Of a stretch of 64,000 nt of DNA, positions 43,795 through 55,846 are shown piece by piece. The position numbers and the translations under genes are program-made. Below the pieces are notes generated by a model. That model searched no databases, was not told where the DNA came from, and saw nothing but the letters and a program-made list of their open reading frames with translations. The first letter of the stretch is position 1. Every line of letters starts with the position of its first letter. The DNA is from Ascaphus truei (Eukaryota; Chordata; Amphibia; Anura; Ascaphidae), in assembly GCA_036426205.1 (NCBI GenBank), contig CM071569.1, forward strand, positions 285,256,418 through 285,320,417, in the 5' to 3' direction.

Positions 43795-44345
43795 CTTGTC
43801 CATCACTGTTGCCACTGTCACTCCCTTGCTCCCCTGTCACCCCCTTGCTCCCCTGTCACCCCCTTTTACCATCTTCCCCCTATCACTTCAACTGCCCCCC
43901 ATTACTTCAACTGCCCCCACTGTCACTCCAACGGCCCCCCCTGTCACTCCAACTGCCTCCCCCTGTCACTCCAACTGCCCATGCCCCCCCCACCTTGTCC
44001 CCCAGGACCCCGTCTCCCATTGTGTTACCCCTACCTCCCCATGTATCACCCCCTCTTCCCGCTTCCCCATGTGTCACCCCTCCTCCCATTTAACACCCCC
44101 TCTTCCCATGTGTCACCCCTCTTACCCCCTCCCCATGTGTCACCCCTACTCCCATTTAACACCCCCTCTTCCCATGTGTCACCCCTCTTACCCCCCTCAC
44201 CATGTGTCCCCCCTCCCCATGTGTCATCCCCTCTTCCAATTTAACACCCCCTCTTCCCATTTGTCAACACCCCTTCCCCCTCCCCATGTGTCACCCTCTC
44301 TTAACCCTCTCCCCATCTGTCACCCTATCTCCCCCTCCTCAACTT
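43795..44345 (+). repeat. C-rich tandem repeat (CCCATGTGTCACCCC)
   Basis: Degenerate 20-30-bp units: CACTCCAACTGCCCCC at the left, CCCATGTGTCACCCCTCTTA and CCATTTAACACCCCCTCTT at the right. Pro-rich frames are artefacts. Confidence 0.85.
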
Positions 44346-44580
44346 GTACTCTGTCAGGTTATACCCTGGGTCAGTGTACAGTGCTGCTGGCTACTTACTA
44401 TGTGTCAGTGTATAATGCAGTCACGTTATACTCCGCACTATACACTGACACAGAGCATAACCTGACGGCACTACACACTGACCGAAGTAAAACCCGATGA
44501 CACTACATAGTGACACAGAGAATAACCTGCCAGCACTACACACTGACAAGGTCAGGTTATGCTCTGCAGCGTATATAGGT
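44346..44580. repeat. Short tandem/inverted repeats, CAGTGTATA and CACTGACACAGAG
   Basis: GTCAGTGTATAATGC and GCACTATACACTGACAC are mutually inverted, and CACTACACACTGAC and GAATAACCTG(C/A)C(A/G) are repeated directly several times. Confidence 0.6.
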
Positions 44581-44817
44581 ATTCATTTGAATTTTTTTTA
44601 TTGGGGCCCTTTGAAAAAGAGACGGGTAAATTCTGGCTGCAACGCCCAGTCAGGTTGGGCACCCATAGTTTAGAGATAAACATGGAATAATGTATATGTC
44701 TCTATGTGCCCACTTCAGTTAAAATAGAAAAAAGTAGAAAATATTACACTGAGTCACTTTGCCTATACTTGCATAAATAAAGACTACATGGGGTGTATGT
44801 ATTCTTTGTATATGCGC

Positions 44818-45018
44818 ATGCGTGTCTATGGAACGCATAGGATATGTGTGTCTATGGAATGCATAGGATATGCGTGTCTATGGAACGCATAGGATATGCG
44901 TGTCTATGGAACGCATAGGATATGAGTGTCTATGGAATGCATAGGATATGCATGTCTATGGAACGCATAGGATATGCGTGTCTATGGAACGCATAGGATA
45001 TGCGTGTCTATGGAACGC
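44818..45018 (+). repeat. 26-bp minisatellite GCGTGTCTATGGAACGCATA
   Basis: About 7.7 nearly identical copies of GCGTGTCTATGGAACGCATA followed by GGATAT. Each unit contains inverted TATGGAACGCATA-like symmetry. Confidence 0.95.
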
Positions 45019-47285
45019 AATTTGAATTTCCGAGGAGGAGTGCTGGAAGGGGCGTGAGTTTCTCAATGTAGAGGGAGAAAGTGGGTGGCCCGGGATTAAA
45101 GGGGTTACACCCCATTTGGCCATCCCCTGACCTCACGAGGGAGACAAGGGGTTAACTGGGCTGAGACCCAGAACTGTGATTTAACTCCTGTTATGACATG
45201 TAAATGTGTATTCCCCTGCTCCCCCTGTTTTATTGTCACATCTGGTTAATCCGTGTCTGCATCACACACACACTGGGATCCATCCGGGAGCACAAGGGTT
45301 AATAGTTGTATAGTGATTATAGCCCTTTGTGTAACTTTCCCGCCTTTTCAGGCACCATTTTGCAGGCTCCCATAGGCCGTCATTGGAACTCCATGTCTTT
45401 CAATGGCGAATCTTGCTGTTGAGTCCTGTTCCTGAGAAGACCAGCAGATGGTGTCCGAGAGGGAGAGCGGCGGTTTACCATTGAAAGTCAATGGGCTCAT
45501 TGACTTCAATGGAGAAATCCTCGAGAGAGCTTTCGAGGAATGAGTTGGCTGCCGTCCAAACCGCTTAACCACAAAGTGGATACATTTTCAATAGGAGAGC
45601 TTTGATCACTTACAAGTCAAGTTCAACGACAAGTGGCGTGGGAATAAACAGTTCTAGGGCCCCTAGAAATAAAATTCTTTCTGTCCCTAGTTCCTAGACC
45701 TCCCCCCACTTGACCACAACCGGGTCCCCGTATCCTGGACCCCCGATAAGGGTCGAACCGAGAAGAGTGGGCCGCGCCATAGGTTCCAATGGCGGCGGCA
45801 GAAACAGCTCAGGAAAACGGCTAAGTGTCAAATGCTGAAATTTGGTAATCCCTAGCTCCGGTTCCGGAGGGCCCAGAGGATCAGGGTTTGGGGTGTCTGT
45901 AGCCACTGCTCCGGCATCGCTGCAGAACCATCTTTGACTCTCTTGGACCAACCCGACGGAGTATGGACCCCCTTGAAAGTTTGGAATTTTCCCCATAGAC
46001 TCCAATGGCGGCCAAACCCCATTGACCGGCTACGGCGGAAAACCCCCATTGACTTCAACGGCGGCATCGCCCCGTTGAAAGTCTATGACGGGGATTCCCA
46101 TAGCCGCCAACGGCGGCGGTTTGCCATTGAAAGTCTATGGCAGCGAGGCCCGTTGTTTTCAATGGGGATTTAGTGAAAAACCGTGATTTAATTTACAGCG
46201 GAGTTTTGTGTATTAAAATGTGAAACGGTTTTAAGTGTATTTGTGTATCTCCGGTTCCCCAGGTCGTAGCATGTCTCAAATTGGACCATAGGGTGTCCCA
46301 GTTCCGGCATTGAGAACTGGGAAGTTTGGACCTGCTGGACCCAAAGGAACCAGATATTTTAATATGTTCATGTTTTATCCAACATACTGTATTTCAAGGT
46401 ATGGGTAAAACCCAGAGTAAATTCCTTTGCATACCAAGGTAGCATATGGCCAGAAAGGCAACCCAATGTCTAGGACTTGAGTATGTTTCAAAGGATTTTG
46501 TCACCTCCACTGTTTGCATGAGGGCGGAGATTACTCAAACCAGAGCAGTCTTCAAGTGTTCCATTTCACACCTCACAAACAAAGAATATCCTGCCAGCAT
46601 CCCAAATTGGTAGACTAGCTGGCATCCCTGAGGTAGAGGAGGGGTTATAGAAATGAGACCCCAGAGCTCTACTGCGCATGTACCAACTAGCAGGGGAGCA
46701 TGAGTCAAATTGTGTTCCCACGTTAACGACTGGCTAGAGGTAATTGAAAACCAATCCATGGTACTCAATGTTAAGGATAGGGCACAAAAGGTTTATAAAC
46801 TGTTGTTCCCCTATATCCTTTGTCTTCAATTTATCATCTGAATGCTACCTGATTGCGAGAGAATTGCTATACTTCATACTTCTCATTCCCCAACCACAAA
46901 GTAAGTGTACTTCTTGTTTGTTACTGTATTATTCGTGTGTTCACCTATCCAAAGGCATAAATATACTTTATTATATCTAAGACTCGTCCCAGTTCAACCC
47001 AGTAATTTGTGTTAACCCTTTAATACCTGTGGCAGGCTATCGTCACAGGCTATACATGAGGGAAAGGCAGATAAGAGAGAAGGGACCTTAGCCAGTGGTA
47101 TTTCGCCCAGGGGAGAGGGGCTCACTTGCTAGAATCGAAGTGGGGGAGGGGGGACTGCTTTGTCGATGCATCCATCCAGTCGATAGTGTGGCAAAATCCC
47201 ACATCACTAATGTCAATACTGAATACATGTAAATACTGTATTACAGAAGAAACAAGTCTCTTTGCATTTACCTTGTTTTGCAGTT
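45019..47285. other. LTR-like/unclassified region with CCATTGAAGTCAATGG palindromes
   Basis: 45340-46180 has at least eight imperfect copies of CCATTGAAAGTCAATGG or its halves (for example 45481, 45501, 46002, 46064, 46120), several followed by CGGCGG. 46200-46340 has CTCCGGTTCCCCAGGTCG. The rest is AT-rich with no credible frame. It may be part of a retroelement, but no borders were found. Confidence 0.4.
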
Positions 47286-47575
47286 ACAATTTTTTTGTTT
47301 CAGTGAGACTCCCATACAGTAGTATAAAAATATAAAAATGTACAGTATACAGTATGTCTCAGAGTGCCCACTCCGATTAAAATATTTAAAAAGTAAAAAA
47401 AAACACTGTATTTCAACAAGTCACTGTGCATTGCATTTACAATGCTTTGTGGTTACCATAGAAGTTGAGTCAGTAAAAACTGTTCCAGTGAAACTCCCCT
47501 AGTATAAAAGTATAATAATGTATAAATATCTATATGCCCACTCTGATTAAAATAAAATATCTCTATAATATTAAA
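47286..47575 (+). repeat. Tandem duplication, about 180-bp unit
   Basis: CAGTGA(G/A)ACTCCC, AGTATAAAA(A/G)TATAA and GCCCACTC(C/T)GATTAAAATA appear twice in order. A third, partial relative is at 44690-44780 (GTGCCCACTTCAGTTAAAAT). Confidence 0.75.
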
Positions 47576-47685
47576 ACATTTTAAAATATTAATAATTTTT
47601 AGACTTCAATCGACATCTTATTCTGGCTGCTGGTTTGACGGTTTCATATTGTAAAGTAATTGTGAGATTATCTATTTACTATACT

Positions 47686-47925
47686 GTGATGGTGAGGGGG
47701 TAACCAGGCTCACAATAAAGGTTTAAACCCGTTTGGTTACCTCTGATCCATGTATTGGAGTTCAAGAGTGTCAGCTCTTGAGCCCAGTAACTGTTTATGC
47801 ATACTATGTAATTATGCGACAATAAAGATTTTATGTGTTTTTGCCTTTCCAGGGATGCCAGCAAGCAGGGATTGCTAGGGTGTGAGTTTCAAGGTTTTTT
47901 TTGCAGAGAAAGTGTATATATATAT
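47686..47925 (+). repeat. Gypsy LTR fragment, same family as 33971
   Basis: TGTGATGGTGAGGGGGTAAC, GAGTGTCAGCTCTTGAGCC and GACAATAAAGATTTTATGTG are shared with the LTR at 33971. The 3' part runs into a short (TA)n near 47915. Confidence 0.8.
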
Positions 47926-48114
47926 ATGCACAATACATATGACTTGACACGCGGTCACAGAGGGGGCACAGGTACCGAGTGGGTTCATGTTGTAGAAACA
48001 GCAATCAGACCAAGGTGAAGAGTAAAAAGGAATAAATTAGTACGCTTTGCAGATGTTGCTGTCTTTGTTTTACCAGTGATAAACTCTCTTTTATAGCTTA
48101 CAGCATGAATTAAA

Positions 48115-48206
48115 TAGAAGCAGCCGTGTTAGTCCATTGCGATAGTGAAATATAAAAAAAATACTACTTCAGTATTGGCTACACTATACCTTTTTTATTT
48201 GGAAGA

Positions 48207-48209
<3 letters not shown>
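48115..48209 (-). repeat. Repeat end, TGGACTAACACGGCTGC
   Basis: On the minus strand this is CCAAATAAAAAAGGTATAGTG...ATGGACTAACACGGCTGCTTC, the end text of the same group as 29350-29600. Confidence 0.6.

Positions 48210-48300
<91 letters not shown>
48210..48300 (+). repeat. (GA)n microsatellite
   Basis: About 45 uninterrupted GA dinucleotides, then (CA)5-6. Confidence 0.98.
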
Positions 48301-48303
<3 letters not shown>

Positions 48304-48389
48304 ACACACACAAAAACTATCCTAAAATATAAATTGTTAGTCCACCTAACACTGAAGTATGAATTTATTTTGCATCATAGTGGAATCCA

Positions 48390-48783
48390 TGTTACTCCAC
48401 CCTAAAGGAGATTTACTCCCAGGGTTTGAGGCCCCAAAGGTCTATCCCGGACTCCCACACTCCCTGGTTGAATTTGGGGTAGCTGATCCCACTCCCCTGA
48501 GGGAGGGGATCCAGAGCCCTGACTCCACACTTCCAACTCTCAGCACAACACCCAATTTAGGCTGCAGCCCCTTTTTTACCCAGGGGTGGGTCCTAGGTCC
48601 GAGCCCCTGATAGGGCAGTTCTCAGGCCTTAGGCCCGCCCCTCCCACCCCTCCCCCTGTCACCTAAGGGAGTTGTTTACTGCAGCAGCAAGGATCATGGA
48701 TTTAACCCTAACACTGTCTGCGCTAGTACCAGGGCTTACGTGTTAGGTAGAGGAATTAGTAGCCCAGGGGGTACCTGGCTACA
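48390..48783 (-). repeat. LTR-like fragment, uncertain
   Basis: The right edge, CCTGGCTACA (48774-48783), equals the LTR terminus seen at 42113 and 54158. The left edge does not show the expected TGTAAC or a matching flank, so it is partial or only similar by chance. Confidence 0.35.
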
Positions 48784-49931
48784 ATAATTGACAGTGTGAT
48801 TCTTACATTCCTGATTTTCTATTCCATTGATATATATCACAGTCAAGTATTGTTGTTAGGTAAGTAGGACTATATCAAATGGATACCATACCCTCCAGCT
48901 CCAATCTATCCAACGGGTACTGTATCTCATTTCATGGCTCGGTACCTAATGAATTGTGGATGTACCTAACTTATCAGCCAGCGTCTGGAGACAGAGGAAA
49001 GCACTATTTTGTGTGTACTGTCCAGGTCATTAAGTTCCACTTCTTGACTTCATGTAATTTCAGGTTGGGGGGACAGAAGAAAATTCCCTGATTGTCAGCA
49101 AACTGCGAGAGCACGACCAGCACTGAGCTGAACATGTGTCATCTTCAAATCTCTCCCTTAGAAAAGTTTCCTCCGTTCCTTGCAAGTCAGTGGGGCGAAT
49201 GGCAGATCAAAGCTTTCACATATTGGCAAATACGGCAGGAGAGACAAGAGGGGTCAGGGAGAAGAAGGAATATTCGCATGAACTCTTTCACTGCCCGCGT
49301 GGCCTGAAATGGTTGGATATTTTATGTTTATAAGTTAATTACAGTATATTGACGTCCTCAGCAGAATACAATCAGGAAATCGAAGGATATCCCATTTAAA
49401 ACCTAATTGCTTGAGCTGATATCTCTGCTACCCTGTGAGTCACCGAATTCCGTGCTGCCCAATTATACTCATGTTAATACGAATGAATTAGTCAGGCAGA
49501 TTCGCATTGTGCCAAACGGCCTTCTGGCCGACAACTGAACAAATAATTGGAGGCACGCGATGCTTCCCGGCTCGGGGGGGGGGGGGGGGGCTGAAGGATG
49601 AGGAAGTTATTAGGTGACAGGAAAGCAATAGAAATGATGGATGGGAAATGGGAGAAATATACAGTCTGTAGGAAGTAATATGCTTCCTCTTGTCTTTCTG
49701 AATGACTGTACTGTATCTCACAGTCCAACAATGGAAGCAGCTGCGCAAACAAACACATCAAATCTATCCACACACAGACACCGGCTCCACATACTGCCTG
49801 CCACGCTGCTTTTGTAGGTACCACTCTTTTTATTTTCAGGACCAGCGGTCAAGGTGTAACAGCCCTACAGGGTACCAAAATGCCACAATTTTTGTTATTT
49901 TCCCACATTGTGTACCCCTACTGCTTTGGGC
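48784..49931. other. Unique DNA with poly(G)
   Basis: A G run is at about 49575-49590. No coding frame with protein-like features. Confidence 0.4.
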
Positions 49932-50092
49932 TGAGGGAGTAGCTCAGTGGTAATGACACTGCCTTTGATGTGGGTGATGCTGGTTCCGCTCCTTGTGACT
50001 TTGGGCAAGTCGTTTTATCGAATGTTAGATTGCAAGCTCCCCGGGGCAGGGACTCACTGTGAAAAAATAAATCTATTTACATACAAATATTA
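49932..50092 (+). mobile_element. tRNA-derived SINE with LINE-like tail
   Basis: The head carries a pol III A box (GTAGCTCAGTGG at about 49939) and B box (GGTTCCGCTCC at about 49982), as in a tRNA. Next come TTTGGGCAAGTC and TTAGATTGCAAGCTCC, then CGGGGCAGGGACTC, close to the 3' end of the LINE at 61125-61160 (ATAGATTGTAAGCTCC...GGGGCAGGACC). It ends GAAAAAATAAATC. This tRNA-head/LINE-tail form explains mobilisation by a partner LINE. Confidence 0.85.
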
Positions 50093-51038
50093 TTACTTTT
50101 ACAGCTGGGGTAACTGATGCCCAACAATTACAATTTGACTGCAAAAAGTTTGTCATAGATCTGTAGATTCCTGCCAAATCCCATCTACACCACCAGTATC
50201 GCAGCCAAGTACCAACTCTAACAGCCAAACGGTGTGTTTCTTTTCTATTTGGGATTTAGCAGAGAAGAGCATAATCAGAAGATGAGAGCAGCATTTCTCC
50301 CTCATGCAAGGGCTTCTTCTAGAGTATAATGGAACTGGTCTCTGTAGGTGCCACCATAGGGGTTCTCAAGAAATGTAAACACCTATTTTGGAAACGTCCC
50401 CACAAAAAAGACGTTTTCCAGACACTTCCTTGCTGATGAGCCAATCAGTGTAGCCGACATCATGGTGAGGATAGGATTATGAAACATGGATGCATTCCAA
50501 TGCTTACTCTTTACGAGGCAGATTGCCTCCGCCTTGCTCCTGCATGTCTCCAGGCCATGAGAAAGAAAGCGACCAATCTATCTTGCTTGAGCCCAATTTT
50601 GCAACTGATTCTATTTGCTGTTACAAGTTCCAGTGATGCTGGGTCCTGATGGTGCCCTGATTGCAGCACTACTTCCTTGTATTTGTTTTACATTATGCGA
50701 GATGATAATGGAATCGTGTGTCATGGGGCGGACACAGTGCAGAAGCCTTTCTAGGCCCTCTCTTTACCCCACTTCTGGGAAGTGAATATATCCTGCTTGG
50801 TGGTGATTGACAAATTCTTAGTGCCAATGCTGCTGCTCAACTAGCACCCTGGAAAATGGTAAAATTAAAAAAGCCAGCAAGATGGCGGCCTTGGCAATGT
50901 CCAGTGCCTTGCACAAGCTATAGTTTAACCCTTATGTGTGTTTATCCTGGTCATTGTATTATGTGAGTTTGTAGACAGCAGTTCCCTAGGTATTCTCTCC
51001 ACACCATTTGGGGGTTTGTACAGTTCTGTTCTGCTCCA
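50093..51038. other. Unique DNA, no feature recognised
   Basis: Mixed-composition sequence. No repeat borders or credible exons were seen. Confidence 0.45.
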
Positions 51039-51565
51039 TGTGACAGGGTACCTTCCCGGTGGAAGTCGTTTTGCAGGAAAACCTGTGTGGAGAGCTTGAG
51101 CCCAGCACTGAGCAGGTTAATTCATAGGAGACTGTCCTAATTAACCTGCTCAGCTGGATCGTTCGCTCCTTTAAAAAGACTGCAGCATTCACTGCAGGGA
51201 CAATCTCTAGCACAGAGTGATAGAGTCTGTGCTGCCAGAGAGATCCCAGGGGCAGAGAGACTGTTTCAGGCAGCATTGGTCCCTGGAACCCGCCTCAGAG
51301 AACTCCCACAGACACCACCACAGACCCTGGACTGACGTGGAGAGCACCCTGCCTTCAGGTACCTCTCTTTGGACTTATGTCAAAAGTTGGTAAGAGGCCT
51401 AGCCATCCAGCCCTCAGATAGGGACATGAGGTTAGGCTTGGTTGCTGCTCTAACTTTGTTTACTGAGATGAACTTGTTTTCTTTTTAAAGCTGCTGGCTA
51501 ATAAAGCCTACATTTATTTCCCCCTAAAAATCAGGGTTTGTTACCCTGTGCGCACATATCCTACA
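51039..51565 (+). repeat. Probable LTR, plus orientation
   Basis: It starts TGTGACAGGGTACC and ends about CCTACA. It contains a TTTAAAAAG element near 51172 and a GGCTAATAAAGCC poly(A) region near 51495. No matching target duplication was found, so the borders are tentative. Confidence 0.5.
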
Positions 51566-51713
51566 CTCTCCTCTTTCAGTTTTTTTTTCTAGCCTAAAGA
51601 GACCTTCTCTTTTTATGAGATAAGTGCCCCATATATTTTATCATTCTTGATACCATTTCCTGCTCCCACATATTCGCTGAACTGTTAATTCTAATATTTA
51701 CTTTCCTTATATA

Positions 51714-52421
51714 TGTAGCCTGGCTATACCCTTTCCTTTGGCCCTAACACTATAAGTCCTGATGGAAACAGGCAGTGTTGGATTTAAACTCCTGTACAGA
51801 GGCTAGCTTGCAGTTGCAGCCTGGATAGACACAATGTTACTCTATCGAAGTGCAGGTCTCCGGCAGTTGGAGTGTCATATCTGGGAGGGTACTGACTGGA
51901 TCACATGCCAGGGGTGTGATGCCTGTCAGTACCTGGACCTGCCCTGTTATGGGGCAGGGTTACAAACCCCTCCCCAGGTATAAAAGCTGACACTCCACCA
52001 AATAGTGGTGGTTCTGTCCCCTCCCTGTGTGGAATGGGAGGGCTTCCACCTTGCCCCATCAGGTGGTAAGGAGGCTTAAGGAGGGGCTCTTGGGGCCTCA
52101 AGCCCCTTGGGTCTACTCCAGCGACCATGGAGGAAATGCAGAAGGAGTGAAAGCTGACAATAAAAAACGGTTGTACCACCGATGGACTATCAGTGTCAGT
52201 ATTTGAGGAGTGTCTGTGGGAAGAACTCTTGTCCTTGGCAGAGGCCCTACAGACTGGAGGCGCTTCATCATGGAATAGAAGCTGAAGCCTGCCCTGTTGT
52301 CACTCCCCAGTACCATTGGTGGAGACTCACACCTCCGGGAACCAGCAGGTATGCACCACAGTACACCCTGTAGCTACCAATCTCCCTTAGGGGGGAGGGG
52401 GGGCAAGGGGGAGGTGTTACA
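51714..52421 (+). repeat. Solo LTR with 4-bp TSD
   Basis: It starts TGTAGCCTGGC and ends GAGGTGTTACA, with TATA on both sides (51710-51713, 52422-52425). GGTATAAAAGC (about 51978) is a good TATA box and GACAATAAAAAACGG (about 52157) holds the poly(A) signal, which fixes the + orientation. A GGGGGAGGGGGGGC run precedes the end. Confidence 0.88.
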
Positions 52422-52429
52422 TATAGTAT

Positions 52430-52560
52430 TTACAGTATTTGGCAGGCACAATGAGTTCCTGCCCACAAAGCTCACAATCTAATCCCACCAGGATTTGACA
52501 CAGGGATCGGATCCAGGCTCAAAGTCAGAACTATTGTTTTTAGAGGCAGTTCTTCAGTCC
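52430..52560 (+). repeat. LINE-tail-like repeat fragment
   Basis: CCCACAAAGCTCACAATCTAAT, CCAGGATTTGACACAGGGATC: similar to 24255-24400. Confidence 0.6.
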
Positions 52561-53011
52561 TGTATGTTATATTCTACACGTGGCATATCTGTTTTGTATA
52601 CAAGGGTATTATTATACTTTAAAAGCCATTGTTGATCCTCCCTAACTTTGCATATCCCTTCTTGGCTGTGTGATGTGCATGGAGCTGCTGTTTTCATTGA
52701 GCGATGGACAATGATTCCAAGATGTATTTCCTAGTTCTTAGCAAACCCTTCCAACCCCATCGGTGCGCAGTTTATCTGTGACATGGAATCTGTTCTCTGG
52801 ATTACTTTACATTTACTAAACATGGACATTTAAGAATTTATCGAAGGATAAAGGTCCCTGTACTGACCACTTGGGAATCCCACTGTTTACATCTCTCCAT
52901 TGTGGAGACTGGAGATGTAGGGGTTTATGTACTAGGTGCCGCAAATAGCTTTTTTGGCACAATATTGGTGCATGAAAATCTCATTTTAAAATGTGTTTGT
53001 GTACGCCTATG
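52561..53011. other. Unique DNA, no feature recognised
   Basis: AT-rich sequence. Nothing was identified. Confidence 0.4.
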
Positions 53012-53019
53012 TACTAACC

Positions 53020-53340
53020 CAGTGGTGCGCCAATGTTTGTCTGCGCCCCCCCCCCCCCCCCCCACCTGCCCCCCCCCCCCCCTCTGCTGGCGCCCACTCC
53101 TTACTTTGTCTTCGGCGTCAAATTATGCTGTGGGGTCATGTGATGTCACGTTGCGTGGCCCCCCAGCGTCATTTGACACTGCGTTGCAATGGCGACGTGT
53201 CCCAGAAGACAAGGGAAGTTGCAGAGGTCTCACGCGATCCCCTGGCATTTAATTTAAATGCCTTGGGGAAGAGTGTGGGGCCTCTGCAACCGCCGCATCC
53301 CCCCTGAAAAATCTCGCGCCCCCCATGTTGCGCACCCCTG
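53020..53340. mobile_element. hAT-like MITE with perfect 8-bp TSD
   Basis: TACTAACC precedes (53012-53019) and follows (53341-53348). Termini are CAGTGGTGCGCCAA and the inverse of CAGGGGTGCGCAACATG. The 321-bp interior is C-rich at the left, with GTGATGTCACGTTGCG in the middle, and non-coding. Confidence 0.92.
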
Positions 53341-53422
53341 TACTAACCTGTAATTTCCTCAGTTTGCGCCATCAGCAAGTTTTTTTCATTGTTTTGGCAT
53401 ATGAATGTTAATAGTATGTACT

Positions 53423-54158
53423 TGTAACCCATGTACCCCCCCCAACCTCATATTGAGTCTCCTAGGGTGTCTCAGGGTCTGGCTACATGTCTGGGTGTGG
53501 TGCATACCTGCTGGCAACAGGAGGGCCTGAGCTTCCGCGTTGACATGAGGGAACCAGGACAGGTTACTGGGGTGGATGCCTCCGTTCTCCTTCTACTGGT
53601 GCAGCGCCTCCATCTGTAGTAAGCCCCAGGGATATGGGGTGGAATCCCTACCACAGAATCCCCTCTCAGGGATGAGAGATCCCAGTCTCCACACAAGTCT
53701 CTTTCTCTTTAGCTCTTTCAGCTCTTTATTTGTCTCTTTATCCAATTGTGTACAGACAGGTATCACATAGGAACCAGCTGTACTCCTGTAGGATGTCCCT
53801 GCCTCCACTCTGGGCCTCGAGGGCACCCAGAGTGAAGCTAGCTCTTCCCTCACCCCCTAAGCAGGATGAGAGGTACTTGGTCCACCTATCTATCAGCCCT
53901 ACTCATATGCTCCTCACTCAACAGGAACTGGAACACTAGACCCACTGTCTCAACACAGGAACTCACACTAAATAGGAAGTTGCACTGCCATAAGTAGCCT
54001 CTTGATTGGACACAGAGTCAGGTGAACTCCCTTCACTTATCTCAGGGCAAGTCCTTGAGGTGGGGAAAACCCACGATAACTCCTGGCAACCTGCCCTTAA
54101 CAGGGATTACTGCCAGGAGGAGGATAGCAATATAGCCCATAATCTTACCAGGGCTACA
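53423..54158 (-). repeat. Solo LTR with 4-bp TSD
   Basis: On the minus strand it starts TGTAGCCCTGG and ends GGGTTACA; TACT flanks both sides (53419-53422, 54159-54162). GACAAATAAAGAGC (about 53725) gives the poly(A) signal on the minus strand. It shares GGTGCAGCGCCTCCA(C/T)CT-type text with 41283-42113. Confidence 0.88.
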
Positions 54159-54743
54159 TACTAAAAGAAGAATGTTTCTGTGCATCACAAAAAAATGAAA
54201 ATGGTTCAACTTGGTGTAAACCCAAAAGTCTGTTTTTGTTGTTAGCGCAGAATTAAGTTGCCGTGTATCAAACCAAAAATGTATTTGCCACAGCGCGGAT
54301 GTTTCAGGTTAACGAAATGTACGATGGTTTGATTTTTCCACAGAATGGCCATCCTAAATAATATGACACTAATGATTGATATTTACTAATACAAGTCATA
54401 AACAGCATCATTCTGTTTTAATTGAAATTGTCAATCAACGTGGCGCCGTGTCCAAAAATATTCTCACAAATGAACTATGCGTCGTATGTATGAAGCCTTC
54501 GTACACGCGATGCGCATTTTATGAAGGTTTGTAAAATGTGAACACAAAAAAATATATTAAATATTATCTTAGTACGTAGGCTCGTTAGTCCTACGCCTTT
54601 TTATTTTTTTCATGTTCTTTAATTACTGCTTCACCGTTGGATTTTTCACTCCAACACTTTGGCTGTTTTAAGACTAAAGAGATCAAATAATCTCCTTGAA
54701 TGTGTAGAGAGAAGATGCATTATTCATTATCATTAGTTTGGGG
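54159..54743. other. Unique AT-rich DNA
   Basis: No feature recognised. Confidence 0.4.
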
Positions 54744-54922
54744 CGGGGGTGGCCGACACCAGTGCTCAAGGGCCACCAATAGGCCAGGTTTTAGGGATAT
54801 CCCTGCTTCAGCATAGGTGGCTCAAAGACTGAGCCACTGATTGAGCCACCTATGCTGAAGCAGGGATATTCTCAAAACCTGACCTGTTGCTGGCCCTTGA
54901 GGACTGGAGTTGGCCACCCCTG
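54744..54922. mobile_element. hAT-like MITE
   Basis: CGGGGGTGGCCGACACCAGT at the left pairs with ACTGGAGTTGGCCACCCCTG at the right. The inner arms CCTGCTTCAGCATAGGTGGC and GCCACCTATGCTGAAGCAGG are perfect inverses. The flanks do not match. Confidence 0.85.
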
Positions 54923-55681
54923 CCCTAAATTAATTATAATTATTAATAATTAGTAGGCTTTTAATAGACTCTAAATCAGGGTTGTGCATAACGTTTAATA
55001 TAAAATGGCATGAAATTTCCCTGACTCCTGATTCAGACGTTCCTTGCAAACCTTGCAGCTCACGTCAGTCACCCAGCTAGCAGATGCTTAAGGACGAGTC
55101 GGGAGAGGTCCTGCCGGGATATGATAACTAGCGTAAGGGATTATTTCTCACCTATTTCCAATCACTGCTATTTCTCATCAAGCTGCTTCCTTAACTCGTA
55201 CACCGAGAAGAAGCCGGATTCCTGGACTAGCTGCATGTGTCCTTGCCTTTTACATAACGGCGTTAAGAGTTTATAATGTCTGCGGGATACAGGGGGCTTT
55301 GATGCTGGTCCAGCTTTGATTGAATCCCACTGGGGGTGACCGCAGGGTCACCCCCCCCCCCCCCCCCCCCCCCCGGGCAGAGGAGAATTAATTATATCGC
55401 AGTCACGTCTTTATACTTGCAAGTCCTGGCAGCCCAAACCTCTGCAAAGAAAGTGACTTCCACCCGCTTTGTTATATAAATGAATCTGAGCCGTCCATGA
55501 ACGATACAAGAGAAAAAGGCAATAGCCAACGCGTAATCAAAATCAGGACTAATGTGCTGCTCCGCTATTACTGTTTGTGCCTGTATTCCCCTAAGAGCAT
55601 ATGCAGGGTTTTGCATAGGCAAAGAGGCAATACTGGTTCCCTAGTCATTGAGTGAGTACTAGATGCTTTAGTAAGAAGATG
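54923..55681. other. Unique DNA with poly(C)
   Basis: An about 24-base C run ends at 55374. No feature otherwise. Confidence 0.4.
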
Positions 55682-55846
55682 TATGTATATCTTTATTTAT
55701 ATAGCGCTGTCCAGGTACACAGCGCGTCACCGCAGTAATACACGTGACATCATAATATAACACGTAATGGGAATAAGCGCATCAGACATAAAAGTAACAT
55801 TAGGAAGCGGAGTCCCTGCCCCGAAGAGCTCGCACTCTAAGATGTA
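55682..55846 (-). repeat. CR1/L2-type LINE 3' tail
   Basis: Same tail as 19136-19300: TATTTATATAGCGC, CAGACATAAAAGTAACATT and GAGTCCCTGCCCCGAAGAGC, minus orientation. Confidence 0.85.

Noticed and set aside
43795..44500. 234-residue Pro/Ser-rich frame
   Set aside because: It lies in the C-rich CCCATGTGTCACCCC repeat and all three frames look similar.
49932..50005. Functional tRNA gene
   Set aside because: The A and B boxes are present, but the cloverleaf is poor and it continues into a LINE-like tail, so it is a SINE.
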